Position numbers and translations under genes: made by a program. From contig CAVZCJ010000013.1 in NCBI GenBank assembly GCA_963773625.1, forward strand, positions 186,001-250,000: a DNA stretch of 64,000 bases, read 5' to 3'. Position 1 is the stretch's first letter. Each line of letters starts with the position of its first letter. This document shows, piece by piece, positions 50,210-59,206 of this stretch. The notes under the pieces were generated by a model, which was not told where the DNA came from, did no database searches, and saw only the letters and a list, made by a program, of their open reading frames with translations. Source of the DNA: DATARH01 sp963773625. GTDB lineage: Bacteria > Pseudomonadota > Alphaproteobacteria > ATCC43930 > CGMCC-115725.

Positions 50210-51625
50210 TCAGACCACCCGGATGTTCTTGAACTGCCAGGGGTCGTCGCGGTCGAGGTCCTCGGGGAACAGGCGCTCGCGATCAACGAGCGGCGTCCAG
50301 TCGCCACGGACACCGACGACCTTGCCGAGATAGGGACGGCAGATCTCGAGGATGCGCTCGAAATTCATCTCGTCGGGTTCCACGATGCCGGCGCGCGGGT
50401 GCTCGATCGCCCACACCACGCCCGCCAACACGGCCGCTGTCACTTGCAGCGAGGTGGCGTTGTTGTGCGGCGCGATGCGCCGTGCCTCGTCGATCGAGAG
50501 CTGGGAGCCATACCAATAAACACCGCCCCGCTGACCCATCAGCAGCACGCCTAACTCGTCGATGCCGGCGATGATCTCGTCCATCATCAGCCGCTGCGTC
50601 GCCTGCAGCTCCCAGTTCTTGCCGGCGAGCTCGTGCAGGCTTAGCACCGCGTCGTCGCAAGGGTGGTAGGCATAGTGGCAGGTCGGCCGGTAGCGAACCT
50701 CGTCGCCGTCGCGCACGGTCAGGTAATCGGCGATCGAGATCGACTCATTGTGAGTGACGAGGAAGCCGATATAGGGTCCCTCGAGCGGCGTCCAGCTGCG
50801 CACCCGAGTCGCGGCGCCGGGCCGCAACAGATAGATCGCCGCGCCGTTGCCGAAATCGTGGCGCCGCCCGTCTTTCGGAAAATGGCGCTCGTGCGTGCCC
50901 CAGCCGAGTTCGGCCGGTTGCGAGCCCTCGCTGAAGAACCCCTCGATCGACCAGGTGTTGACGAACTCGCCAGGTGATTTCGGGATCGAGGCGACCTGAT
51001 CATCGCGCTCGGCGATGTGGATCGCCTTGACCCCGAGGCGCTGCGCGAGGCGTCCCCAGCCGGCGCGGTCGTTGGGGATGGTGGCGGCAGGGTCGGCGTC
51101 GCGCGCGAGATCGACGAGCGCCTGCTTGACGAAATGGGATACCAGGCCGGGATTGGCGCCATGGGTGATGACCGCGGTCGCGCCCGACGGATAGCGCTGA
51201 CGCAGCGCCAGCGCCTGTTCGCGCAAGGCATAATTCGAGCGTTGCGATGGTGTGAGATTTGGGTCGGTGTAGCCGCCAGGCCACGGTTCGATGCAGGTAT
51301 CGAGATAGAGCGCGGATTTTTGCTGGCACAGTTCGATGAGCGCGATGCTCGATACCTCGACCGAGACGTTGAGCAGAAAATCGCCGGGCGAAAGCAGCGG
51401 GTCGAGCGCTGCGCGATAGTTGTCGCGCGTCAGCGCGGTCTCGACAAAGCGGACCCCGTATTTCGCCGCTTCCTTTCGGCCGCGCGGCTCAGCCGTGACG
51501 ATAGTGATCCGCTCGGGCGAGAGATCGAGGTGGCGCAGGAGTAGCGGCAACACGCCTTGGCCGATGCTGCCAAAGCCGACGATAACCAGGCGACCGGGCA
51601 GGGCAGCGTATTTCGTGTCGGGCAT
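50210..51625 (-). CDS. hss: Homospermidine synthase
   Basis: 471 residues from ATG 51625. It makes the polyamine homospermidine from two putrescines (or putrescine plus spermidine) with NAD+ as prosthetic group. Visible features: Rossmann motif VIVGFGSIGQGVLPLLLRHL, DFLLNVSVEVSSIALIELCQ, LDTCIEPWPGGYTDPNL, THGANPGLVSHFVKQAL, and a late CHYAYHPCDDAVLSLHELAG. Homospermidine is a hallmark polyamine of many alphaproteobacteria, supporting the taxonomic assignment. It stands alone with a small membrane-protein gene behind it. Confidence 0.94.
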   Translation of the reverse strand: MPDTKYAALPGRLVIVGFGSIGQGVLPLLLRHLDLSPERITIVTAEPRGRKEAAKYGVRFVETALTRDNYRAALDPLLSPGDFLLNVSVEVSSIALIELCQQKSALYLDTCIEPWPGGYTDPNLTPSQRSNYALREQALALRQRYPSGATAVITHGANPGLVSHFVKQALVDLARDADPAATIPNDRAGWGRLAQRLGVKAIHIAERDDQVASIPKSPGEFVNTWSIEGFFSEGSQPAELGWGTHERHFPKDGRRHDFGNGAAIYLLRPGAATRVRSWTPLEGPYIGFLVTHNESISIADYLTVRDGDEVRYRPTCHYAYHPCDDAVLSLHELAGKNWELQATQRLMMDEIIAGIDELGVLLMGQRGGVYWYGSQLSIDEARRIAPHNNATSLQVTAAVLAGVVWAIEHPRAGIVEPDEMNFERILEICRPYLGKVVGVRGDWTPLVDRERLFPEDLDRDDPWQFKNIRVV

Positions 51626-51779
51626 CGGCAATCCGCAAGGAAGTGAAAAGTCCCGTATTGCCGGGTACCATCAAAGTCAATATGTCGCGGCGACGCGAGA
51701 CGATCTCAATTGTGCGTTTTCAGGCTGCGACGCATCGCGTCATGGCGGCAATTCATTGTCTGTTAGGATAAAAGCACTG

Positions 51780-53876
51780 ATGACATCCCCGCCATGGCGG
51801 CATCGGGTTGGGGTTTTGGGACGCATTCTGAGCATTCTCGGTGTGCTGACAGCGCTGACGTTGGCTGCGCCGCAGGCAATTTCCGCGCCGCCGCGGGCGA
51901 CCGACCTGGTCAAGATCGAGCTTCTTGCGGAGCAGAGCGCTCCGGCGCCGGGCTCGACCCTGTGGCTCGACCTGCGCCTCGCGGCTGCCCCCGGTTGGCA
52001 CACCTATTGGCGTAATCCCGGCGATGCCGGCGAGCCGACGACGGTCGATTGGACTTTGCCCCCGGGCTTCGGCGCCGGGCCGATCGAGTGGCCGATTCCC
52101 CAACGATTTTCGGCCGATACGATCATCAGCTACGGTTATTCGGGCAGCACCGATCTGCTGGTGCCGGTATCGGTGCCGGCGACCCTTCCCGAGGGCGCCC
52201 AGCGTCTCGCCGCAGACGTCAAGTTCCTGGTCTGCTCCGACATCTGCATCCCCGGCGAGACGAACGTGACGCTGGACCTTGTGCCGGGGGGCGCTCCCGG
52301 CTCGCCCGACCCTACTGCGGCGGCACGCTTCGCGGCCGCCCGGGCGCGCCTGCCGCAGCCCGCGCCATTCGCGACCCGCTTCGCCGCCGCGGCGCACGAT
52401 TTACGCCTCATCGTGCCGGCGGCGGCGACAGAGGGGATGCGCGAGCCGAAGGCCGACTTCTTTCCCGATGACGAAAATGTGATCGCCGGCGCGCCTCCAG
52501 CCGTGGAGATGCGCGGTGGCGGGATCGAGCTGGTCCTGGCCAAGTCGGGGAGCCCGGCGGCGGTCGTGCCGGCGACGCTCTCCGGCGTCCTGGTGCTGAG
52601 CGGCGCCGATGGCGTCGAGCGCGGTTACCAGATCGCGGCGACGCCGTCGCCGGCGGCAGCGCATCCCGATTGGTGGCAGGCACTCGTCTTCGCTTTCGTT
52701 GGCGGGTTGATCCTCAACCTGATGCCGTGCGTGTTCCCGGTTCTGTCGCTGAAACTGTTCGGCCTCGCCGCCGCAGACCCGTCGGCGCGCCACCATCATG
52801 GTCTCGCTTACACGGCGGGCGTGCTGATAAGCTTCGCCGCGCTCGGCGGGGTGTTATTGGCGCTGAGGGCCGGTGGTGCGGCGGTGGGCTGGGGGTTCCA
52901 GCTGCAATCGCCGGTCATGGTCGCGCTGCTTGCCTATCTGATGCTGGCGATGGGGCTGAGCTTGTCGGGGGTCGCCGAGTTCGGCGCCGGCTTCGCCGGG
53001 ATCGGCGACCGGCTCGCCGGACGCGACGGGCTCATCGGCGCCTTCTTCACCGGGGTGTTGGCCGCCGTGGTCGCGAGCCCGTGCACCGCGCCGTTTATGG
53101 CCGGCGCGCTGGGGGCGGCGGTGATTGCGCCAGCGCCGCTGGCGCTGATGATCTTCGTAGCGCTCGGCGCCGGGCTCGCCGCGCCGATGCTGGCGGTGAG
53201 TTTTGTGCCTGGTGTCGCGCGGATTCTGCCCCGGCCGGGCGCGTGGATGGGGGTGCTGAAGCAGGTCCTCGCCTTCCCGCTCTACGCGACCGTCGCGTGG
53301 CTTGTCTGGGTGCTGATCCAGGAAGTCGCGCCCAGCGGGGAATTCGCCGCGCTGCTTGGCCTGGTGCTGGTCGCTTTCGCGGTGTGGGCCTATGGGCGGA
53401 GCGGATCCGCCGCGGCCGCGTCGCGCCATCTCGTCGGGGGGCTGGCCGCGGCCAGCATGGCGGCGGCGATCGCGATGGCGGCGATGCTGCCCCGCGCCGG
53501 GCCGGACGTCGCGCCCGCGGCAAATCTCGCCGGCGGACTTCCGTATCAGCCGTTCACCGCCGCCCGCCTCGCCGCGCTCAGTGCGGAGCACAAACCGGTC
53601 TTCGTCAATTTGACCGCGGCCTGGTGCATCACTTGTTTGGTGAACGAGCGCGCGACGCTCGATCGGGCGGCGGTGCGCGACGCCTTCGCGGTGCATGGGG
53701 TGGTCGCGCTCAAGGGCGATTGGACCCGGCAAGACCCGGAGATCGCCAGCCTGCTCGAAAGCTTCGGGCGCAGCGGCGTGCCGCTCTATCTGCTCTACGA
53801 CGGCCAGGGCAACCCGACCGTGCTGCCGCAGATCCTTACCGAAGCCGAAGTGATCGAGGCGGTCGGGAAGCTTTAA
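51780..53876 (+). CDS. Protein-disulfide reductase (DsbD/ScsB family)
   Basis: 698 residues from ATG 51780; the open frame before it is not protein-like. Order of domains: signal peptide; N-terminal DsbD-alpha-like domain with VCSDICIPGE; about eight transmembrane helices carrying the two membrane cysteines (MPCVFPVLSLK and ASPCTAPFM); a C-terminal thioredoxin-like domain with WCITC. It carries reducing power from cytoplasmic thioredoxin across the membrane to periplasmic partners. The large N-terminal domain with the extra strand-rich part resembles ScsB more than enterobacterial DsbD. It converges on the SDR gene with a 4-bp overlap. Confidence 0.92.
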   Translation: MTSPPWRHRVGVLGRILSILGVLTALTLAAPQAISAPPRATDLVKIELLAEQSAPAPGSTLWLDLRLAAAPGWHTYWRNPGDAGEPTTVDWTLPPGFGAGPIEWPIPQRFSADTIISYGYSGSTDLLVPVSVPATLPEGAQRLAADVKFLVCSDICIPGETNVTLDLVPGGAPGSPDPTAAARFAAARARLPQPAPFATRFAAAAHDLRLIVPAAATEGMREPKADFFPDDENVIAGAPPAVEMRGGGIELVLAKSGSPAAVVPATLSGVLVLSGADGVERGYQIAATPSPAAAHPDWWQALVFAFVGGLILNLMPCVFPVLSLKLFGLAAADPSARHHHGLAYTAGVLISFAALGGVLLALRAGGAAVGWGFQLQSPVMVALLAYLMLAMGLSLSGVAEFGAGFAGIGDRLAGRDGLIGAFFTGVLAAVVASPCTAPFMAGALGAAVIAPAPLALMIFVALGAGLAAPMLAVSFVPGVARILPRPGAWMGVLKQVLAFPLYATVAWLVWVLIQEVAPSGEFAALLGLVLVAFAVWAYGRSGSAAAASRHLVGGLAAASMAAAIAMAAMLPRAGPDVAPAANLAGGLPYQPFTAARLAALSAEHKPVFVNLTAAWCITCLVNERATLDRAAVRDAFAVHGVVALKGDWTRQDPEIASLLESFGRSGVPLYLLYDGQGNPTVLPQILTEAEVIEAVGKL

Positions 53877-54673
53877 TTCTGCATCGCCTGGGTCACCGCG
53901 CCGCCGATCGCGGTGCGGCCGCCATCGACCACGTACTGCGCCCCGGTAACGTTGCTGGCGAGGTCGGAACAGAGGAATAGCACGACGTTGGCGATCTCCT
54001 CGGGCGTCGTGTAGCGGCCCGACGGGATCGCGGCCTGGTACTTGCGGTTGACGCTGTCGGGATCGTCGGGGCTGATCATCTTTTCGAGCGAATGGATCAT
54101 TCGCGTGTCGACCGGGCCGGGGCAGACCGCGTTGACGCGAATGCCCTGGCGCGCGACTTCGCCGGCGGCGGTCTTGGTGAGGCCGATGACCGCGTGCTTC
54201 GAGGCGACATAGGCCGGCATGCCCGGGGTCGCGACGAGACCGGCAACCGAGGCGGTGTTCACCACCGCGCCCGATTTCTGCTTCAGCAGCTCGGGCAGCA
54301 CGTGGCGCAGGCCGAGGAACACGCCCTTGACGTTGACGCCGATCACTTGGTCGAACATCGCCTCGTCGTAATCGGCGGTGTGCGCGAGGTTGCCCTCGAT
54401 CCCGGCATTGTTGAAGAAGCAGTCGATCTTGCCGAAGGCGGCGATCGTCTCCTTGACGTAATTGGCGACATCGGCGGATTTGGTGACGTCGGCGGCGATG
54501 AACTTCGCCTCGCCGCCCTGCTGCCTGACGATACCGGCGGTGGCCTCGCCGGCGGCGACGTCACGGTCGACGACGACCACCTTGGCCCCGGCCTTGGCGA
54601 AGGCGAGCGCGGTGGCGCGACCGATGCCGCCGCCTCCGCCGGTGATCAGCGCGACCTTGCCGGTGAAGTCCAT
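53873..54673 (-). CDS. Short-chain dehydrogenase/reductase (SDR)
   Basis: 266 residues from ATG 54673 with GGGAGG upstream; the frame upstream of it is not protein-like. Classical SDR: cofactor loop TGGGGGIGRATALAFAKAG, acidic D at VVVVDRD (NAD preference), NNAG, the catalytic Ser/Tyr/Lys (NTASVAG, YVASKHA) and a C-terminal CPGPVDTRM. It oxidises a hydroxyl or reduces a carbonyl; the substrate is unknown. It converges on the DsbD-type gene. A rho-independent terminator (54697-54728) separates it from the upstream histidine-rich gene. Confidence 0.92.
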   Translation of the reverse strand: MDFTGKVALITGGGGGIGRATALAFAKAGAKVVVVDRDVAAGEATAGIVRQQGGEAKFIAADVTKSADVANYVKETIAAFGKIDCFFNNAGIEGNLAHTADYDEAMFDQVIGVNVKGVFLGLRHVLPELLKQKSGAVVNTASVAGLVATPGMPAYVASKHAVIGLTKTAAGEVARQGIRVNAVCPGPVDTRMIHSLEKMISPDDPDSVNRKYQAAIPSGRYTTPEEIANVVLFLCSDLASNVTGAQYVVDGGRTAIGGAVTQAMQN

Positions 54674-54696
54674 TGCGTTCCTCCCTGGCCCTGAAA

Positions 54697-54728
54697 CGAA
54701 AACATCCCCGGGCGTTGCCCGGGGATGT
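54697..54728 (-). terminator. Rho-independent terminator of the histidine-rich gene
   Basis: On the minus strand an 11-bp GC stem, CATCCCCGGGC against GCCCGGGGATG with a 3-nt loop, is followed by TTTTCGTTTC. It starts 20 bp after the stop at 54748 and lies 24 bp before the SDR start. Confidence 0.85.
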
Positions 54729-54747
54729 CCGTGGTTGAGTTCGTCAG

Positions 54748-56223
54748 TTACTCGGCGGCCATGTGGAAGAGATCGATCATCTCCTCGTAGACGGCCATGT
54801 TCTTGCCGAACGAGATCGCCGCCGCCTGGCAACCGCAAACGAGATGCATCGAGCGCCACGGATTGCGGGTGTTGTTGTATTCCTCGATCACCGCCTGGTG
54901 GTGCTTGAAGGCGTGCATCTCGGTGAAATTGTCATGGCAGACAATCTCGGCGAGACGCGCGATCAGCGCCTGCGGATCGTAGCCGCAATTGACGTATTGC
55001 TGGGCGAGGTTGCAAGTCTCGCGCACTTCCGGCACGGCGCGCATCAGGCCCAGATTGCTGACCTGCGACCAATCGGTCGGCGGCTGGGTGTAGATGCTGT
55101 GCTGGATCGCGTCGAGCAGCGCTTCCTGCGACCGCTCCGGCAGCGCCTTGACGGCTTCCGGATCGGGTTGCGGCGGCGGTTGCATCCGCATCTCGGTCGA
55201 GCGGATTTCGGGGCCGAGGTGCCAGTTCAGCAGCAGCAACAGCTTGCTGCGCAGGTTCAGCCCCTTCAGTCCCACCAGATAGCGCCGCAGATTGATGCTC
55301 GTATGCAGGTGAACATCCATCGGATTTCCACCGAGCGAGCGGAGGAAGAGGCCGGCGGCGCCGATCGACAGCGCTTCGCCGGCGCCGTCGAGCGACAAGC
55401 CCTTGCCCAGCGCGCTGGCGATCATCACCGGGATGGCGGCAAATTCTTCGACCTGACCGATGTTCTTGCCGAGCCGGCCGATCGCGATCGTTTCGTCGTC
55501 GCCGGTTTCTTGCCGGGTGACGCGCTCCATCAGCTTGTTGTCTTTGATCAGCGAGTTGAGTTCCGGCGTCGCTGGGGCGATCGGGAAGCGCGCCGCATAG
55601 CGCACTGACGGCCGCATCAAGATCGGCAGCAGCTCCTTGTCGAGCACGCCGGTCTCGAACGAGCGCCACGTGTAGCCGGGGAAGACGAAGTAATGGTCGT
55701 CGACGTTGTTCTTCGGGATGGCGATGCTCATCAGCAGGTCGAAAGCCTGGATCGGCTCGACGTTCTTCCATAGCCACTGGAAGATGTGATCGGCGTTGTT
55801 CGACTCGCCGCGGCTGCACGCCATCAGGAACGCCGCCTTGGCCGCCTCGAAATCCTTGAACTCGGCCGGCGCGAAATCGAGCAGCTGATAGGGGCCCATC
55901 GCCGGATGATTGATGTGCTTGTTCGACAGTGCGACGTGCTGCAGGACCGGCATGAACTTCTCTTCGCCTTGGCGGCGACCGACCAGGTTGGAAATCGCAT
56001 AAAGGCCGGCGAGCGGGTGGAGCGGGCCGCCGTGATGGCCGGGCGGCAGGTCCGATGAGCGGGTCACCGCCAGCGCCGACGCGGTCAGCATGTCGCGGGT
56101 CGAGACCCCGCCGCGCAGCTTTTCGAGCGTACGGTCGATGATTTCCGCCGGCGGCGTGTCCTCGATGAACTGAACCAGCGGCTCAATGGCGTCGGAATAC
56201 TGAACCCGTTGCGGTCTTGGCAT
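54748..56223 (-). CDS. Unrecognised 491-residue histidine-rich protein
   Basis: I do not recognise this family. It has no signal peptide and is mostly helical. Histidines cluster in conserved-looking segments: PPGHHGGPLHPLAGLY (about 60-75), LSNKHINHPAMGPYQ, DHYFVFPGYTWRS, VHLHTSINLRR, and near the end HDNFTEMHAFKHHQAVIEEY and SMHLVCGCQ. Such a distribution suggests a metal or heme site inside a helical bundle (inference). The ATG at 56223 lies 60 bp behind the FMN-oxidase stop with no terminator between, so it is probably the second gene of that operon. A strong terminator follows it. Confidence 0.75.
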   Translation of the reverse strand: MPRPQRVQYSDAIEPLVQFIEDTPPAEIIDRTLEKLRGGVSTRDMLTASALAVTRSSDLPPGHHGGPLHPLAGLYAISNLVGRRQGEEKFMPVLQHVALSNKHINHPAMGPYQLLDFAPAEFKDFEAAKAAFLMACSRGESNNADHIFQWLWKNVEPIQAFDLLMSIAIPKNNVDDHYFVFPGYTWRSFETGVLDKELLPILMRPSVRYAARFPIAPATPELNSLIKDNKLMERVTRQETGDDETIAIGRLGKNIGQVEEFAAIPVMIASALGKGLSLDGAGEALSIGAAGLFLRSLGGNPMDVHLHTSINLRRYLVGLKGLNLRSKLLLLLNWHLGPEIRSTEMRMQPPPQPDPEAVKALPERSQEALLDAIQHSIYTQPPTDWSQVSNLGLMRAVPEVRETCNLAQQYVNCGYDPQALIARLAEIVCHDNFTEMHAFKHHQAVIEEYNNTRNPWRSMHLVCGCQAAAISFGKNMAVYEEMIDLFHMAAE

Positions 56224-56282
56224 GGACAGTTCTCCCTGTGGACGGGGTCGCTTTCACAGACACGTTTGCAAGCTTGATACCA

Positions 56283-57386
56283 CTAATAATGCTCCCGCGG
56301 CAGGTTCAGATGCGGGAAGGGGCTATGCACCTGCGGCGGGACTACCAGCGGCGCGGCGCGGATGTAGCTCTTGTCGAGCTGGGCGTAGCTGGTGACGCCG
56401 AGGAGCGACAGGCAGATGCGAACCTCGTCTTCGAGGATTTCGAAGAGGCGGATTACGCCCGGTCCGCCGGCGGCGGCAAGGCCGTAGACATAGAGCCGCC
56501 CGCAAGCAACCGCGTCGGCGCCGAGGATCAGCGCCTTTACCACGTCGGTGCCGCGGGTGATGCTGCCGTCGACCATGATCTTGGCGCGGCCCTTCACCGC
56601 CTCGACCACCTCCGGCAGCACCTCGATCGAGCCGACGCCCTGGTCGAGCTGGCGGCCGCCATGGTTCGACACATAGACGCAATCGACCCCATGCTCGACC
56701 GCGAGCGCGGCATCCTCGTGGGTGGCGATCCCCTTGAGAATGACCGGGATCTTGGACAGCTTTTTGATCCGATCGATGTCCTTCCAATTGAAGCGCGCCT
56801 GGTAGATGCGCGCGTCGCCGACGCGCACGCGGCGGCGCTCATGGCGCTTGGCGATGTCGCGCTCGCGCCGCGAATAGCTGTCGGTGTCGACGGTCAGCGC
56901 GAAGGCGTCGTAGCCGTTGTCCATCGCCCGGCGGACATGGTCGTCAACCCAGGCCTCGTCGCCGCGAACATAAAGCTGAAAAATCTTGAAGCCGTCGCCC
57001 GCGGCCTCGGCGGTCTTTTCCAGACCAGGATGCGACACCGACGACAGGATGATGCCGTTGCCGAACTGGCTGGTCGCCTTGGCCACCGTGGCACCGCCGC
57101 CGGGCTCGAAATTTTCCAGCGAGCCGACCGGCGCACACAGCACCGGCAGGCGCAGCTTCTTGCCGAACAACTCCTTCGAGCAATCGACGTCCGAAACGTC
57201 GCGCAGCACGCGCGGACGAAACCCGATCGCGTCGAGCGCGGCGCGATTGCGCGCGATCGTCGTCTCGGTTTCCGACGCGCCGATCAGATAGTCCCAATTG
57301 TTGCGGTTGAGATTGGTGCGCGCCTGCGTGACGAACTCGTGCAGGTTCATGAAGCGGTATTCGAGGAGTTCAGCGTCGTCCGACAT
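56283..57386 (-). CDS. FMN-dependent alpha-hydroxy-acid oxidase/dehydrogenase
   Basis: 367 residues from ATG 57386. The frame stays open in the antisense direction to 59099, but that is a shadow of the plus-strand genes. The TIM-barrel signatures of the lactate/glycolate oxidase family are present: LPVLCAPVGSLENFEPGG (substrate side), GFKIFQLYVRGD, VILKGIATHEDAALAVEHGV, and the catalytic SNHGGRQLD, followed by VMVDGSITRG-type KIMVDGSITRG. It oxidises an L-2-hydroxy acid to the 2-oxo acid. A D-2-hydroxyacid dehydrogenase is divergent from it, so the locus may handle both stereoisomers. Confidence 0.9.
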   Translation of the reverse strand: MSDDAELLEYRFMNLHEFVTQARTNLNRNNWDYLIGASETETTIARNRAALDAIGFRPRVLRDVSDVDCSKELFGKKLRLPVLCAPVGSLENFEPGGGATVAKATSQFGNGIILSSVSHPGLEKTAEAAGDGFKIFQLYVRGDEAWVDDHVRRAMDNGYDAFALTVDTDSYSRRERDIAKRHERRRVRVGDARIYQARFNWKDIDRIKKLSKIPVILKGIATHEDAALAVEHGVDCVYVSNHGGRQLDQGVGSIEVLPEVVEAVKGRAKIMVDGSITRGTDVVKALILGADAVACGRLYVYGLAAAGGPGVIRLFEILEDEVRICLSLLGVTSYAQLDKSYIRAAPLVVPPQVHSPFPHLNLPREHY

Positions 57387-57460
57387 CGGGGCCTCTGGCG
57401 TGGCGCGCAAATGATATTGCCGAAGCCTAATCGACGAGCCATGCAGCGGCAATTGTCTTG

Positions 57461-57566
57461 CAAGTGCGGTCACGCATCCGCGTGACCTAGGGTGCCGGCC
57501 CGCTCCCCCACCCGGCGACCCAACGAGAGTATGCTGATTGGGCGGTCGGGTGGGGGAGTGGGCTGG
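57461..57566 (+). repeat. Double-hairpin repeat, copy 2
   Basis: Begins CAAGTGCGGTCA like copy 1. First hairpin GGTCACGC-ATCC-GCGTGACC (57468-57487). Second hairpin with arms 57499-57523 and 57538-57562, mostly paired with a few mismatches. The 14-nt loop reads CGAGAGTATGCTGA, the reverse complement (12 of 14) of the loop in copy 1. It lies between divergently transcribed genes, in contrast to copy 1. Confidence 0.88.
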
Positions 57567-57680
57567 AACCGCGTCCCGCGTTCGCGGAAGTGACGTCTTC
57601 CTACTTTGCGCTTGGGAGCCGCCGCCGGCTGTCGCTACGATGGCGCACCGGGAGAGAACCCAACCCCAGAGGAGACGTCC

Positions 57681-58664
57681 ATGGCCCGCCACCGCATTCT
57701 TACTCCTGCCGGTCACGGCGAGGAGACCATGCAGATCGCCGCCGAGCTGCTGCCGCCCGAATACGAGCTCGTCACCGCGCCGCATGGGACGCCGGAATTC
57801 TGGGATTTGCTCAAGGATGCGGAGTTTTATATCGGCGCGGGCCAGTTCAAGCACGGGCCGGAATTCTACGCCAAGGCGCCGAAGCTCAGATTGGTGCAGA
57901 CCCTGAGCGCCGGTTACAACACCTACGACCTCGACGCCGCGCGCAACGCCGGCGTGCCGATCTGCAACAATGGCGGCGCCAACGCGACCGCGGTCGCCGA
58001 GCACGCGATCATGCTGATGCTGGCGGTGTCGCGGAACCTGATCTCGGTGCATGACGGCGTCGTCTCCGGACGCTGGCGGGGCAACGATTTCAACTCGACC
58101 AAGCTTTACGAGCTCGAAGACAAGACACTCGGCATCATCGGCCTCGGCAATATCGGCAAGAAGGTCGCGCGGCGCGCGAAGGCGTTCGACCTGCGCATCC
58201 AGTATTACGACGTCAACCGCATGACGACCGACCAGGAAGACGCGCTGGGCGTCCGCTTCGCGCTGTTCCCCGAGCTGCTGAAGACCTCGGACTATGTCTC
58301 GCTGCACGTGCCGCTCGACAAGTCGACCCATAAGCTGATCGGCGAGCGCGAGCTGGGGATGATGAAAAAGACCGCGATCCTCATCAACACCTGCCGCGGG
58401 CCGGTGGTCGACGAGGTGGCGCTTTACAAGGCGCTGCGTGACGAGACGATCATGGCCGCCGGGCTCGACGTGATGGTCGAGGAGCCGCCCAAGCCGGACC
58501 ACGAGTTGTTCACGCTGAAGAACGCGATTTTCAGCCCGCATTCGGCCGGCCCGACCTGGGACAACCATCCGAAGCGCTGGCGCAACGCCTTCGACAATTG
58601 CGAGCGCGTCGCGCGCGGCCAGCGCGCGTTCTGGATCGTCCCCGAGCTGCGCGACGCGATGTAG
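57681..58664 (+). CDS. D-2-hydroxyacid dehydrogenase
   Basis: 327 residues from ATG 57681 with GAGGAG upstream. The NAD-binding core is clear: TLGIIGLGNIGKKVARRAKA, VSLHVPLDKSTHKLIGEREL, LINTCRGPVVDEVALYKALR, the catalytic Arg in the TCRG loop, the glutamate in VMVEEP and the histidine in SPHSAG. It reversibly reduces a 2-oxo acid to the D-hydroxy acid, for example glyoxylate, hydroxypyruvate or phosphoglycerate-like substrates. The N-terminal substrate domain is compact. It lies 294 bp from the divergent FMN oxidase start. Confidence 0.9.
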   Translation: MARHRILTPAGHGEETMQIAAELLPPEYELVTAPHGTPEFWDLLKDAEFYIGAGQFKHGPEFYAKAPKLRLVQTLSAGYNTYDLDAARNAGVPICNNGGANATAVAEHAIMLMLAVSRNLISVHDGVVSGRWRGNDFNSTKLYELEDKTLGIIGLGNIGKKVARRAKAFDLRIQYYDVNRMTTDQEDALGVRFALFPELLKTSDYVSLHVPLDKSTHKLIGERELGMMKKTAILINTCRGPVVDEVALYKALRDETIMAAGLDVMVEEPPKPDHELFTLKNAIFSPHSAGPTWDNHPKRWRNAFDNCERVARGQRAFWIVPELRDAM

Positions 58665-58673
58665 GTGCCGCCG

Positions 58674-59078
58674 ATGGCCAGCCACAACCCGCGCACCGAG
58701 GACGAGGCGCGCGCCTTCGTCGCCCATGTCGAGTCGCTGTTCATGCCGTGGAACATCGATGGGTTGCTGGCCGGCTTTACAGACGATTGCGTGGTCAAGT
58801 TCGGCGACCTTCCCGAGCTGACCGGTAAGGCGGCGCTCGAAAAGCTGTTCCGCACCCGTATGGAGCGGCAGAAGGAATACCGCCTCAAAAAGGAGTTCCG
58901 CGCGCTGATGGGCGACAAGATCGCCAATTACTGGGAAGGCTGGTGGGAGGATCGGATCACCGGCAAGAAGATGCAGGGGCGCGGCGTCGAGGTGTGGACG
59001 ATGCGCGACGGCAAGATCGCGGTGTGGGAAGCGGCGTTTAATACCAAGAAAATCAATGCAGTAGGGGAGTGGCTCTGA
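58674..59078 (+). CDS. NTF2-like (SnoaL-type) protein
   Basis: 134 residues from ATG 58674, nine bases past the previous stop, so probably co-transcribed with the dehydrogenase. NTF2-like cone fold: EARAFVAHVESLFMPWNIDG, LLAGFTDDCVVKFGDLPELT, YWEGWWEDRITGKKMQGRGV and EVWTMRDGKIAVWEAAFNTK. The members are ketosteroid-isomerase-like small enzymes or scaffolds. No catalytic pair can be pinned down. It is the last host-type gene before the mobile element. Confidence 0.82.
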   Translation: MASHNPRTEDEARAFVAHVESLFMPWNIDGLLAGFTDDCVVKFGDLPELTGKAALEKLFRTRMERQKEYRLKKEFRALMGDKIANYWEGWWEDRITGKKMQGRGVEVWTMRDGKIAVWEAAFNTKKINAVGEWL

Positions 59079-59177
59079 TCCTTCCCATCCTTCGTCCATC
59101 CAGTGAGATATGATTAATGTTTGTTAAGAAGTAGATGCGAACACCTATGCGGAACTAGCAAGCAAGTTCGGACACAC

Positions 59178-59206
59178 TTGACACGTCGCATATGCGCCGT
59201 CATATA
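59178..59206 (+). promoter_or_regulatory. Sigma-70-type promoter with embedded palindrome
   Basis: TTGACA (59178-59183), then a 17-bp spacer, then CATATA (59201-59206). The spacer contains CGCATATGCG (59187-59196), a perfect 10-bp palindrome placed where a repressor would block polymerase. The same palindrome occurs at 63680-63689, near the second promoter. Confidence 0.65.

Noticed and set aside
56283..59099. A 938-codon minus-strand frame running far beyond the FMN oxidase start
   Set aside because: The part above 57386 is antisense to the D-2-hydroxyacid dehydrogenase and NTF2-like genes, has no protein-family pattern and arises from high-GC codon bias. The repeat copy 2 lies inside it.
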